A DNA stretch of 64,000 bases from assembly GCA_002104945.1 (NCBI GenBank), contig MCFH01000037.1, positions 294,501 through 358,500 of the forward strand, in the 5' to 3' direction. Both the position numbers and the translations under genes were made by a program. The stretch is from Piromyces finnis. Taxonomy: Eukaryota; Neocallimastigomycota; Neocallimastigomycetes; Neocallimastigales; Neocallimastigaceae. A model generated the notes under the pieces. That model was not told the origin of the DNA and searched no databases. It saw only the letters and a program-made list of their open reading frames with translations. This document shows positions 51,695-61,713 of this stretch, piece after piece; within the stretch, counting starts at the first letter, position 1; each line of letters opens with the position of its first letter.

Positions 51695-52789
51695 ATGAGA
51701 TTATTAACAATTATTGGTGCTATTAGCATCATTAAGTATGCTGAAGCTGCTTGTGGTGGTATGTTTTCTCAATGCGGAGGGTAAATATTGATTATATAAA
51801 ATTTTTTATAATAAAAAATAAAAAAATTCATTTGTTTTTCTCTTAACTTTTAATATATAAAAAAATATAGAAAGGGTTTCAAAGGTTCTACATGTTGTCA
51901 ATCTGGTTATAAATGTTATAGATATAATGAATGGTACTCTAATTGTGTTCAAATTCCAAATGCTGCTAGCAATGTTAATAAAAATACTAAAAAAACTACA
52001 ACTAAAAAAACCACGAAAAAAACTAGTACTAAGAAAACTTCTACTAAAACTAATAGTAAAAGTACTACCACATTTTCATCTAACAATAATGTTTCATGGC
52101 CAAAGGCTCAAAAATCTGTAAAAGTTGGTTCGCCTATTCTTATCAAAGCTGGTCAAACCTTTGATGGTCTTGCACAAAATAATAATGTTTGGACTAGTTA
52201 TGGAAGAGGGGTTACCGGTCAAGGTGATTGTAAAAATATTGAAGGTGGTAGTAAAGATGCCGTTTTTAGATTAGAAACAGGTGCTACATTAAAGAATGTT
52301 ATTCTTGGTAAAGACTCTATTGAACATGTCCATTGTATTGGTGATGGCTGTACTGTTGAAAATGTTTGGTGGGATGATGTCTGTGAAGATGCCTTATCTT
52401 TATTAGGTTCTTCTAATAAAAATGCCAAATTTTATTTAAGAGGTGGTGGTGCCAAAAATGGATCTGATAAAATTGTTCAACACAACTCTGCTGGTACTGT
52501 TTACATTTCAAATTTCCAAGTTCAAAATTCTGGTAAATTATATAGATCCTGTGGTAATTGTAAAAGTGGCTATCAAGGTCAAAGACATGTTGTCATTGAA
52601 AATGTTAATGCTAATAGTGTTGGTGTTCTTGCTGGTATTAACACTAATTATGGTGATACTGCTATATTCAAGAATGTCAATGCAAATGGTGGCAACGTTT
52701 GTTACACCTTTACTGGTAATAATAATGGTAAAGAACCAACAAAAACCGGTTCTAAGTGTAAAGGTAGTTCCAACTGTACTTGTAATTAA
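51695..52789 (+). CDS. Secreted pectate lyase (PL3) with N-terminal CBM1
   Basis: Extracellular enzyme expected to cleave pectate (polygalacturonate) by beta-elimination with calcium. Two exons, 51695-51780 and 51871-52789, with a 90-nt phase-2 intron, give 334 residues. A signal peptide (residues 1-18, ending KYAEA) is followed by a fungal CBM1 cellulose-binding domain at about 19-56 (FSQCGG, GSTCCQSGYKCYR, NEWYSNCVQ). The intron splits its CGG motif. A Lys/Thr linker (repeats of TKKT and TSTK) fills about 65-92. The PL3 domain covers about 105-334: AGQTFDGL, HCIGDGCTVENVWWDDVCED (Asp-rich calcium site), RGGGAKNGSDKIVQHNSAG and NTNYGDTAIF. It ends with a Cys cluster (CKGSSNCTCN) typical of PL3. 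The binding module is CBM1, not a fungal dockerin, so it is probably a free enzyme and not a cellulosome component. The gene sits between two inverted SINE-like copies. Confidence 0.93.
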
Positions 52790-53423
52790 GAAAAGAAATA
52801 GGACATCTAAATTATCCTATAAAATAAATTTTTAATTACTTTAAAATTTTTCCATAATAATTAGTAATCCCTATTCCATTTTATTTTTATTTGTATTATG
52901 TAGATAATTATCATTGTAACTTTTACAACATTAAATAAAATTGTTTTTAGCCTATAACATATATTATATTTAATATAAATTTATATTAATATATTTTATT
53001 TTGATTTTTTAAAAAAATGAGTCATATATTTTAAATACAAAAAAAAAAAAAAGTGATATTACCAATCAACCAGTATATTATTTATGTGATAGTTTATTTG
53101 ATTTTTATTTTAAAGAAGAGCAAATATATATTATATATTATATATAGTAGGTAGTACCTATTAATAAAATGTATATATAAAATAAAAAAGAGATTTTCAT
53201 TAAACTCTCTCATATGTCATTAATTATTTTATTAGCGCATTTTATATTTTATAAAAAGTTCCTATACGCTACATTGATAAGATATCATAAACTATTCAAA
53301 AAGTAATACTTCTATAAAACTACAATGATAGAGTTTTAGTACTAAAAAAAAAAAAAAAAAAAAAACCATCAATACTGTTTTAAAAATAAATACATAAATA
53401 CTACTTAAAGAATTTGAATTATC
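52790..53423. other. Intergenic between pectate lyase and SINE-like copy 2
   Basis: About 630 bp, AT-rich, with an A21 run near 53345. The 3' end of the pectate lyase transcript must lie here. No other feature was seen. Confidence 0.65.
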
Positions 53424-53952
53424 TTTTTTTTTTTTTTAACTACCGAGTGCATTTCTCCCATCAATAAATCAGAGTAAGCCTCAATGGTGGTTCTTAGAGA
53501 AACGTTGGCTCTTTCCTATTGCTAGGTAGGTGTGACCCTCCTGGTTTGTCATACTGAATCTTTAGTTTCGACATTTACTTAATCCATGTACATTAGATGC
53601 ATGTTGTTGTACGATATTTCCAATTATAATGCTAAGCCTCATATAGTCAATTGATCACTTGTCAACCGCCCCCGAATGTTTACATGTTTAAACTTAAATT
53701 GATTAAGGAATAATGACTGTGTATTTTGGCAGACTAAGTCGCCACTTATAATGTTCTAATATGAAATATACCATTTACACTTAGACCCTCTCAGGCCGGC
53801 TAGACAGGTGTTATTATCATAGTAGTAAATTAGAAAGTTCATTAATATATATCCTGAATATCATAATCCAACCCATGGCAAAACCCAATGGGGAAAATCC
53901 ACAGGCACTGACATCTACGGGGTCGAACCAGAAGTCTTATATGTATACTAAG
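53424..53952 (-). mobile_element. SINE-like retroelement, copy 2 (inverted)
   Basis: Second copy of the element at 49547-50047, on the minus strand; its poly-A tail appears as T14 at 53424-53437. Arms match copy 1 closely: plus-strand GAGTGCATTTCTCCCATCAA, AGAGAAACGTTGGCTCTTTC, CCTCTCAGGCCGGCTAGA and GGGGTCGAACCAGAAGTCTT are the reverse complements of copy 1 segments. The flanks GAATTTGAATTATCTTT (from 53410) and AAATTTAAATTATTATCTTT (from 53954) look like a decayed target-site duplication, suggesting an older insertion than copy 1. Its central module (53608-53740) is flipped relative to the arms compared with copy 1. Confidence 0.8.
53608..53740 (+). other. Central module of SINE-like element, copy 2
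   Basis: Runs from TGTACGATATTTCC to ACTAAGTC (133 bp), aligning directly on the plus strand with 49749-49872 and sharing GCTAAGCCTCAT, GTCAACCGCCCC and AAATTGATTAAGGAAT, while the arms around it are reverse complemented relative to copy 1. Confidence 0.85.
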
Positions 53953-53974
53953 GAAATTTAAATTATTATCTTTG

Positions 53975-54411
53975 TTAAAATGATTATTATAATATGATCA
54001 TTTATCTCTAACTTCATTATTACTATTTTATTTGGAATAATTATTCACATGAATTATTCGCTGGATTATTATTATTATTAAGACTATCATTAATTATAAT
54101 CATCTTAATTAGCATAATCAAAAAGAATAAAAACATTTAAGATTTTCATTATTTTTAATTTTTTTAATTTTTATTTATCATCTTTATATATAATTTAATA
54201 TATTGGTATTTTTTTATTTTACATTTTTTATAATATTTATTTCATTTATTTTTTTCTTTTTTTTTAACTAATTAATTTTAACTTCATTTTTTTTCTTTAA
54301 TATACAGTTGTTTATTATTTATTTATTATTAGCATATAATAATATAATAATATAAATAAAAAATATTTAACTTTTTTTTAACTTATTAAATTATAGTGGT
54401 AAATTGATTGC
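53975..54411. other. Short spacer before beta-glucosidase 3' end
   Basis: About 440 bp of AT-rich DNA. It must contain the end of the minus-strand beta-glucosidase transcript. Nothing else is seen. Confidence 0.65.
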
Positions 54412-56727
54412 TTAGTAAAGTTTATAAGCTCTCTTTCTAAGAGCATCGGTTTCTTCTTCATCAGCACTATCTTCATTGTCATCAGCATCAATATCAGCGT
54501 CAACTTCAATTTCATCATCAGCACTGTCTTCGTTATCATCAGCATCAATATCAGCATCAACTTCATTTTCGGATTCACATTCACCATTAGCTAAAACAGA
54601 TGTGCTAAGTGGTAAATCTCTAGCGTTAGAACCAGCATATATAGTATATTTACCTTCTTCTGGCTTAACATATTCCATAGCATCAACATCAAAGTATGAA
54701 AGATCGTGGTTATCAATGAAGATGGTAACTTCTTTACTTTCTCCTGGTTGTAACATAACCTTATCAAATCCCTTAAAGACACGAGCTGGATGGTCCTTGA
54801 CAACATCTGGGAAGGAAAGGAAAATCATTGGAACAGCGGCACCAGCAACATCACCAGTGTTGGTAACAGTTAAAGTAACGTAGAGACCATCATCTTCCAT
54901 ATCTCCTTCTAAGTTTTCAAATTGGAAGTCTGTGTATGATAAACCATAACCGAATGGGAAGGTTGGTTCAATACCTTGCTTGTCAAACCAACGATAACCA
55001 ACGAAAAGACCTTCATTATAATCATAGACGGTCATCTTTTCACCACCATCTGGATATTCTGGTTCGTACTTAACATCAGTTGGATAGTCTTCACGTGGAG
55101 CCCAAGTGTATGGTAAGTGACCAGATGGGTTGACATCACCGAATAAAACATCAGCAATAGCATGACCAGTTTCTTGACCTGGCATACCAGCAAAGATAAC
55201 ACCCTTAACCTTATCTAAGAATGGAACATTGACTGGACCTGGAGCGTGAATAACAACAATAGTGTTTTCATTAACAGAGGCAACAGCATCAATTAATTCA
55301 TTACCACCATGCCATAAATCTAAGTTAAGACGATCACCAGCATTACCTTCAACAGTAATGTATTCTTCTCCAGAATCGGCTTGAACAAAGACAATAGCTA
55401 AATCAGCATCCTTGGCTGCTTCAGCACCTCCTTCAGCATCATCTTCTCCATAACTAACTACTTCAATGTTATCTTGCTTAGCTCTTTCGGTAACGGCTGA
55501 AAGTGGATCAATAACGTACTTGAAATCAGTGGTACCAGAACCCCAACCAAGAGCAAGAGTACCATCAGCACATTTCATATCTTCACAGAATTTAGTTGGC
55601 ATAGAATCCTTACCAATAACAGCAATCTTGTTGACTCCCTTAATTGGAAGAATGGCTTCGGCGTTCTTTAATAAAACGTTACTGTCAGCACCAACCTTTC
55701 TGTTAAGAGCAATGTTTTCTTCAGTAAGAGTATCAACATATAAGTTAACATCTGGGAAGTTTTCCATTTGACCGGCCTTGTATAAGGTACGAATAATACG
55801 TAATGCGGCATCATCTAATCTTTCTTGTGGGAAAATTCCGGCATCAATGCATTCTTGAATGTGTTCACCCCAGAAACTGTCACCAATATAATCTGGACCC
55901 CAGTACTTACCACCTGGCATGTTCATATCCATACCAGCCTTGAAACTCTTTTCTACATCAAAAATTGACCACCAATCAGAAACAACAGCACCTTGGAATC
56001 CAAGTTTGCCCTTTAAGTACTTAGTTAAAAGTCTTTCGTTTTGAACTGAGTAGGTACCGTTAATAGCATTGTAGGATGACATAACAGCATTAGTTTCACC
56101 ATCAATAACTGCACGGTAGAATGGTTCCATGTAAACTTCCCATAAGGCTTGTTCTGGAATGTTGGAAGTAGAGGATCCACGGTTATTTTCTTGGTCATTA
56201 CCAATGAAGTGCTTGGAAGTAGCAACAACACCTTGTGATTGAATACCCTTGACTACTTCAAGACCACATTGAGCAACATAGAATGGATCTTCACCAAAAC
56301 TTTCCCAAATTCTACCTGAAGCTGGAGCACGTTGAATACCCATAGCTGGACCAAGTGCAAAGTTAATACCTCTTTGATAAAATTCATTACCTTGGGCTTC
56401 ACCAACCTTACGAAGTAAGGTTCTATCAAAGGTAGCAGCTGTGTTAATAGAGGCTTGCCATGAGGTAGCAGTACCTTTAGCAAATCTTACACCAGCTGGA
56501 CCATCTTGAAGGCAAATACCCTTGAATCCTTTTCTTTCAATTGGATCAATAGAACCAACACAGATACCTTGCATATTTTCTCTACCTGTGGTAAGGGTGA
56601 TTTTTTCTTCATTAGTTAAATCAGCAACCCATTCTCTAGCTTTAGCATCAGCTTCTTCCCAAGTTATAGCAAGGGACTTAGAAGCACAAAGAAGAGCAAC
56701 AGTAGATAAAACAGTATTGAATCTCAT
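54412..56727 (-). CDS. Secreted GH3 beta-glucosidase
   Basis: Glycoside hydrolase family 3 enzyme expected to release glucose from cellobiose and short cello-oligosaccharides outside the cell. Intronless, 771 residues. The signal peptide is residues 1-20 (RFNTVLSTVALLCASKSLA). The GH3 N-terminal barrel is intact: LQDGPAGVRF, NFALGPAMGIQRAPASGR, WESFGEDPF, TSKHFIGNDQE, and GAVVSDWWS with the nucleophile Asp251. The second domain has DSGEEYITVEGNAGDR with the probable acid/base Glu454. A fibronectin-III-like C-terminal domain follows (FPFGYGLSYTDF, RVFKGFDKVML). The protein ends with a Glu/Asp-rich tail of about 50 residues containing a tandem repeat and a basic end (LRKRAYKLY). It lacks a dockerin or CBM, so it is probably a free or wall-associated enzyme. 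Codon use is more GC-rich than in neighbouring genes, as is common for highly expressed gut-fungal hydrolases. Confidence 0.97.
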   Translation of the reverse strand: MRFNTVLSTVALLCASKSLAITWEEADAKAREWVADLTNEEKITLTTGRENMQGICVGSIDPIERKGFKGICLQDGPAGVRFAKGTATSWQASINTAATFDRTLLRKVGEAQGNEFYQRGINFALGPAMGIQRAPASGRIWESFGEDPFYVAQCGLEVVKGIQSQGVVATSKHFIGNDQENNRGSSTSNIPEQALWEVYMEPFYRAVIDGETNAVMSSYNAINGTYSVQNERLLTKYLKGKLGFQGAVVSDWWSIFDVEKSFKAGMDMNMPGGKYWGPDYIGDSFWGEHIQECIDAGIFPQERLDDAALRIIRTLYKAGQMENFPDVNLYVDTLTEENIALNRKVGADSNVLLKNAEAILPIKGVNKIAVIGKDSMPTKFCEDMKCADGTLALGWGSGTTDFKYVIDPLSAVTERAKQDNIEVVSYGEDDAEGGAEAAKDADLAIVFVQADSGEEYITVEGNAGDRLNLDLWHGGNELIDAVASVNENTIVVIHAPGPVNVPFLDKVKGVIFAGMPGQETGHAIADVLFGDVNPSGHLPYTWAPREDYPTDVKYEPEYPDGGEKMTVYDYNEGLFVGYRWFDKQGIEPTFPFGYGLSYTDFQFENLEGDMEDDGLYVTLTVTNTGDVAGAAVPMIFLSFPDVVKDHPARVFKGFDKVMLQPGESKEVTIFIDNHDLSYFDVDAMEYVKPEEGKYTIYAGSNARDLPLSTSVLANGECESENEVDADIDADDNEDSADDEIEVDADIDADDNEDSADEEETDALRKRAYKLY
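54455..54570 (-). repeat. Acidic coding duplication at the C-terminus of the beta-glucosidase
   Basis: Two tandem copies of a 57-nt unit encoding EVDADIDADDNEDSADDEI and EVDADIDADDNEDSADEEE. The copies differ at only a few bases, so the duplication is recent. Confidence 0.9.
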
Positions 56728-59386
56728 TTTTATTTTTTATTATTTCTATTTTATTTTATAAAATATTAAATTTATTTATTTAATTTTTTTTTTCTACTAA
56801 TTTCAATTAGATTTATTGGTGTTTTTTAGTTATATCAAATAACAAAAAACGTATTTTATTTTAATTCTTTATTAATAGTATATTAAATTATTTTGAGTAA
56901 AAAAAACTTATATAAATATAAATATATATTTATAATTTTTTTAAAGAATAAAAGTAACGCTATTTTAATGATTTTATATACTTTTTTTAAGTATTATAAT
57001 AATTATTAGATTCCGTTTTTTTTCTTCTTGGTTATATTAAATCATTAAATTAATTGGGAAAAAATACATTAATAAATATATTATAATATAATATTTATTT
57101 TTTCTTATTATTCTTTATTTAATATATTTATATTTACATTGGTTTAATAGGATGACTTAAAGATATGTAAACTTTATATAATAATATATTTAAATAAATG
57201 ATCAACATTCTTAAATTAAAATATAAATTAAAAAAAATGGGTACTTCTTATTGAAATTTTTTTATTTGCTAAAATAAAAAGTAAAATAGTATTATTTTGG
57301 ATAAATTTTTCTGGTTATTAATTAAAAAAAAAAAAAAAGGATTACAGAAAATTTTTATAAAGATATAATCATAATAAATTAAGGACTTTAATTATAAAAA
57401 AGTATAAAATTAAGCTATATTTTTATATTATATTATTTATAATATTCTCATTTGAAATCGTATCAACTTATTTACTTACGGCATTTTTAAGAACAAGTAT
57501 TTATTAATATTAGTATTTAATTGCTGTTTTATAAGTAAAAATTGTATTTTTTTTTTCTTTATTTCCAATATACACTTTATTGAAACAAAAAAAATTAATT
57601 TTTTTTAATTTAAAAATAGGTAATACAAAAAAATAATAGTATTATTTTAGGATTAAATAATTAATTAAATCATTAGAATAATAATAGTAAAACTAGTAAT
57701 ACAAAAACAATTTATTTTTAGTATTATATAACTGTTCAATTAACTATTTTGGTATTATTACAAAAGATAATAATAACAAATATTGATGAAAACAATAGCT
57801 ATAATAGTAGTAAATAAAATATAAAATGGGAATGTTAACTTTTAACTATTTATTTAATGTTATTATTATGAAAATTTTAAAATGATTATATTTAATAAAA
57901 ATTAATTATTATGAAACAAGCATTATCTAATGATATTGTGTTTATAATATTTCTTAACTTTTTGATTTTACATCATATAATGATTAATAATTAATAATCT
58001 CCAAGAAAATTTATTAATAATTAATAGTTAAACTCTTTATTTTATAATATTATTTATATCCATCAAAAATATAGATAATATTATATTTTTGATTTGACAT
58101 AATATTATATTTAATTTCTTTCTTTTTTTCATTATTATAATTTATTTTTCTGTAGTGGATTTTTACATTTTTAATTTAAATAATTATAAATAAACAATCC
58201 GCCATTTAATTTATAATATTTCATTAAAAGAGGAAAAATAAAAAAAAGAAATTTTTTTTTAAAATTTTGTGAATTTTACACATATATCATTAACATATTA
58301 CTTTTATATTGATATGTAAAGAATTTTTATCAATGGAAACCTATTTGAAATGTTTTTTTATTGATTTATTTATAAATAAATAAATGAATGAAAAACTAGA
58401 TAAGAAATACGTTATATTAATTTTATTTATGAATATTTTATCCTCAATACTTTAAATTATAGAGAATATTTATCATAATTAATTTTAATTAATAATAAAT
58501 AACAACAAGAAACTAGTTTTAATAATTAATAAAATAGAATAATAATAAAAGAAATTAAATAATAACACCTTTTCAAATACAACATTTTTTTGGGGGATTT
58601 TTATTATTAATTATTTTTTTATTATCAAAATATTAAAATAGCTAGTTAAATTATGGATTATATTTGAAACTTTAGTATAAATAATTGAATAAAAAAATTA
58701 AAACTTCAATTAAAAATTACTTTTAAAATATTCAAAATTTAAAGGTAATGCTTTGAAAATAGTCCTTTAATAAAAAGTTTTAATAATGAATTTTTAATAA
58801 TTCCATCAAATGCTACTAAACCTTATTTAATATAAAAAAATATTTCAACCCTTTCTCCCTTTTAAGTATATTAAAATGTGGATTAAATAATATAAAATAT
58901 TTTGTTTGGCGAATTATTTTTTTTAATAATTAATAAATAATAAAATAAATTATAATATATTTCAATAGTATTGTATATATATTAAATACATTATTAATAT
59001 ATAATACATTTTATTTATATATATAGTTTTAATTAAATTATATATTTATATATATATAATATTTTGAAATTAATTTATTAATCATAAATTTTAATTAATA
59101 TTTTTTTTTTTAATTTTAAAAATTGAAATTTGTAACATTATTGTTAAATATTATTTAAAATACAGATTATTAGAATGTAAAATTCTATATTTTTATTTTC
59201 TTCTATTAAATTAACAAAAGTACGAGAAACAACGTTAAAAGTATTTTATATTGTTTTCATATAATTATTTCTATTTTTTATCTATCATTAATTTTTCATT
59301 ATATTATTTTACTATTAATTTTTAATTAAAAAATAATAAAGTATTTCATATTTCAAAAAAAACTGAATAATTACGCAACATGGGGG

Positions 59387-59417
<31 letters not shown>

Positions 59418-61243
59418 TTTATCATTCTATTAATATAAAAAGTATGAGATATTTTCCCACAAATATTTCGATTATGAATAGACAATGAATAACTATATTT
59501 AACATTTTCAAACTATAATAATAGTGTTAACAATTTCAGTAATATTTCATTTTAAAAATTAATTTATAGGAGAAATAAAGTTGAATGAATTTTTCAAAAA
59601 ATAAAAAAAAATATTTAAAATATATTATAAAAAGTGTTAGGCTAGTTTTTTTATTTTGAAATATATATCAATTGTTTTACTATTATTATATTAATAAATT
59701 AATAATTAAAAATATTAAAATTAAATCATTAAATAAGTATAGTAGTTTTTAAATAATTAACTTTGAATAATCAAAGTATTCGTTGTTTGTTAATAATACT
59801 ATTTATAATTAATTCATATAACTGCATTCTTTAAATTTAAATTCATCACTTTTAGTATTATTTAACAATAGGAATAGTAAAAAAAAATTATAGCTATTAT
59901 TCTTTATTTCCTTTTAAATAATAAAATGTTTGATAGAAATAATTTATAACAAATTAGAAATTACTACTCTAAAATTCTTTAGTAAAATTTATTAATTATA
60001 ATCACAATATTTATAAATTCAACTTCAATATTCTAAATAATAATATTAAAAGAAAAAAATGAATTCCAAAATCTCTTAATCTAATCCTTTTATAATTTCT
60101 TAAAAATATTTATTTAAATTTAATAAAATATGAATTTTAAAAATGGACAATCACTATTAATATATAAATTAAAATACAATTATGCATTACGAAATTATTG
60201 AATAATTATAGTATTATAATTACTTAATATGGGTTATTCAATTAGTTCATTTTACCTTTTTTACAATTTCTTTCTATGAACTTTTATTTTTAATGATGAT
60301 AAAGAGATAAATATAATCATTAATTAATAATATTTTATTAAATAAAACTTTACTATAATTTATTTTGAGGGTTTATAGGAAATTATTTATTGAGATAGTA
60401 TATTCCAATTAATAATTAATCTTAAGATATTTATTAAATACTATTATAATATCATAAACAAATTATTTTAAAACAAATAATTAGTTTATGCCAGGAAAAT
60501 CATTACACTTTGCAATAACAACATAAAAATTATTTCATAATTTAAAGTAGTCTTGAAATTGAAATTCCATTAGTATTTATTACAATCAACTTTGAGTTTA
60601 TATAAAAAGCGATGTTTTCTGTTTGTTATATTCCTTTTTTGTTGGCATTCTAAATTTTCTATTAATTTAATATTATAATATGTTATAATATGTTTATAAT
60701 TAATATTTACTACATATAATAATTATAAATAAAGATTATTTTTTACAATATTCAGTAATACATATATTATATATTTATTTTTATTAAACTTTATTTAAAT
60801 AATGACTACTTTTAATTACCTCTAACTAAAATATAAATTGTTTAATAAAAATATATAATCGTTCAACTTCTTTTGTTAATATTATTAACTATGGTTCCTT
60901 TACCTAACTAATTTTCTTTATAATTCTTTTTATATTATAATTCTTTTTATACATAAATTTTAATTATTTTTAACCACATATTTTATTATATCAATATATT
61001 TATAAATATATATTATATTACTATATCAATTAGTTTATTGTAATGAATAATAGATATAGTATAAAAATGTGTTTGTTACCATTTGCTTATAACTTAAAGG
61101 AATTATTCATAAAATCAATCAATTCACCATATGTGATAACTTATTTTATGTAAAAGAGAATAATAACATATGGATAAGGAAGAAAAAACACATTTGCTTT
61201 TTATTTTTATTTTTTTTTTTAAAAAAAAAAAAAAAAGAAAGAA
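56728..61243. other. Long gene-free AT-rich region
   Basis: 4.5 kb with no supported gene, RNA or ordered repeat on either strand. Features are limited to A/T homopolymers, including a T run at 59387-59411 preceded by GGGGG. The beta-glucosidase promoter lies at the left end. Confidence 0.65.
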
Positions 61244-61530
61244 ATTCTTCATAAGTACCCATTTGATACTTACGAATTTCTTTTCCTTAAATTGTAACTG
61301 CTAAAACTGAAGGAATTTAAATATTTTTTCGAATACACTCTTCTCCTAAGAAGAATTTAAATATTTTTTATATACCCTAGAATAATTATATATATTAATA
61401 TTCACTAAATTATAAGAATCATCATTAAGTTAGTATTTAAACTATAATACTTATTTAAACTTAAAGAATTAAATATATCATCCTTACTGTCAAAATCATT
61501 ATTTCTAATATAATTAACATTATCGCCAAC
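61244..61530 (-). pseudogene. Decayed LINE fragment (copy of the 3' part of the adjacent LINE)
   Basis: Sequence such as GAATTTAAATATTTT, then CCTAGAATAATTATATATAT and TTAATATTCAC aligns with 62230-62290 of the intact LINE (GAATTTAAATATTTTACTG, CACTAGAATAATCATACACA, TTAATATTCACC), with many changes toward A/T and small gaps. Similarity starts near 61244 and fades in an Asn-codon-rich stretch near 61530. Orientation is the same as the intact LINE. It is a broken, older copy with no open frame. Confidence 0.75.
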
Positions 61531-61676
61531 GTTATTATTGCAAATATAAATACTTTATTTTTGTTAATAATTTATATAAATTCCAATTATAAAAGTTAAA
61601 TAAGTGAAAAATTATAAATACATACTACATACTTTTATTTATTTATAATATATATTTATGATATTTATATATACAT

Positions 61677-61677
<1 letters not shown>

Positions 61678-61713
<36 letters not shown>

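Noticed and set aside
54476-54883. Ser-rich plus-strand frame opposite the beta-glucosidase tail
   Set aside because: Antisense reading of Asp/Glu-rich codons of a clear GH3 gene.
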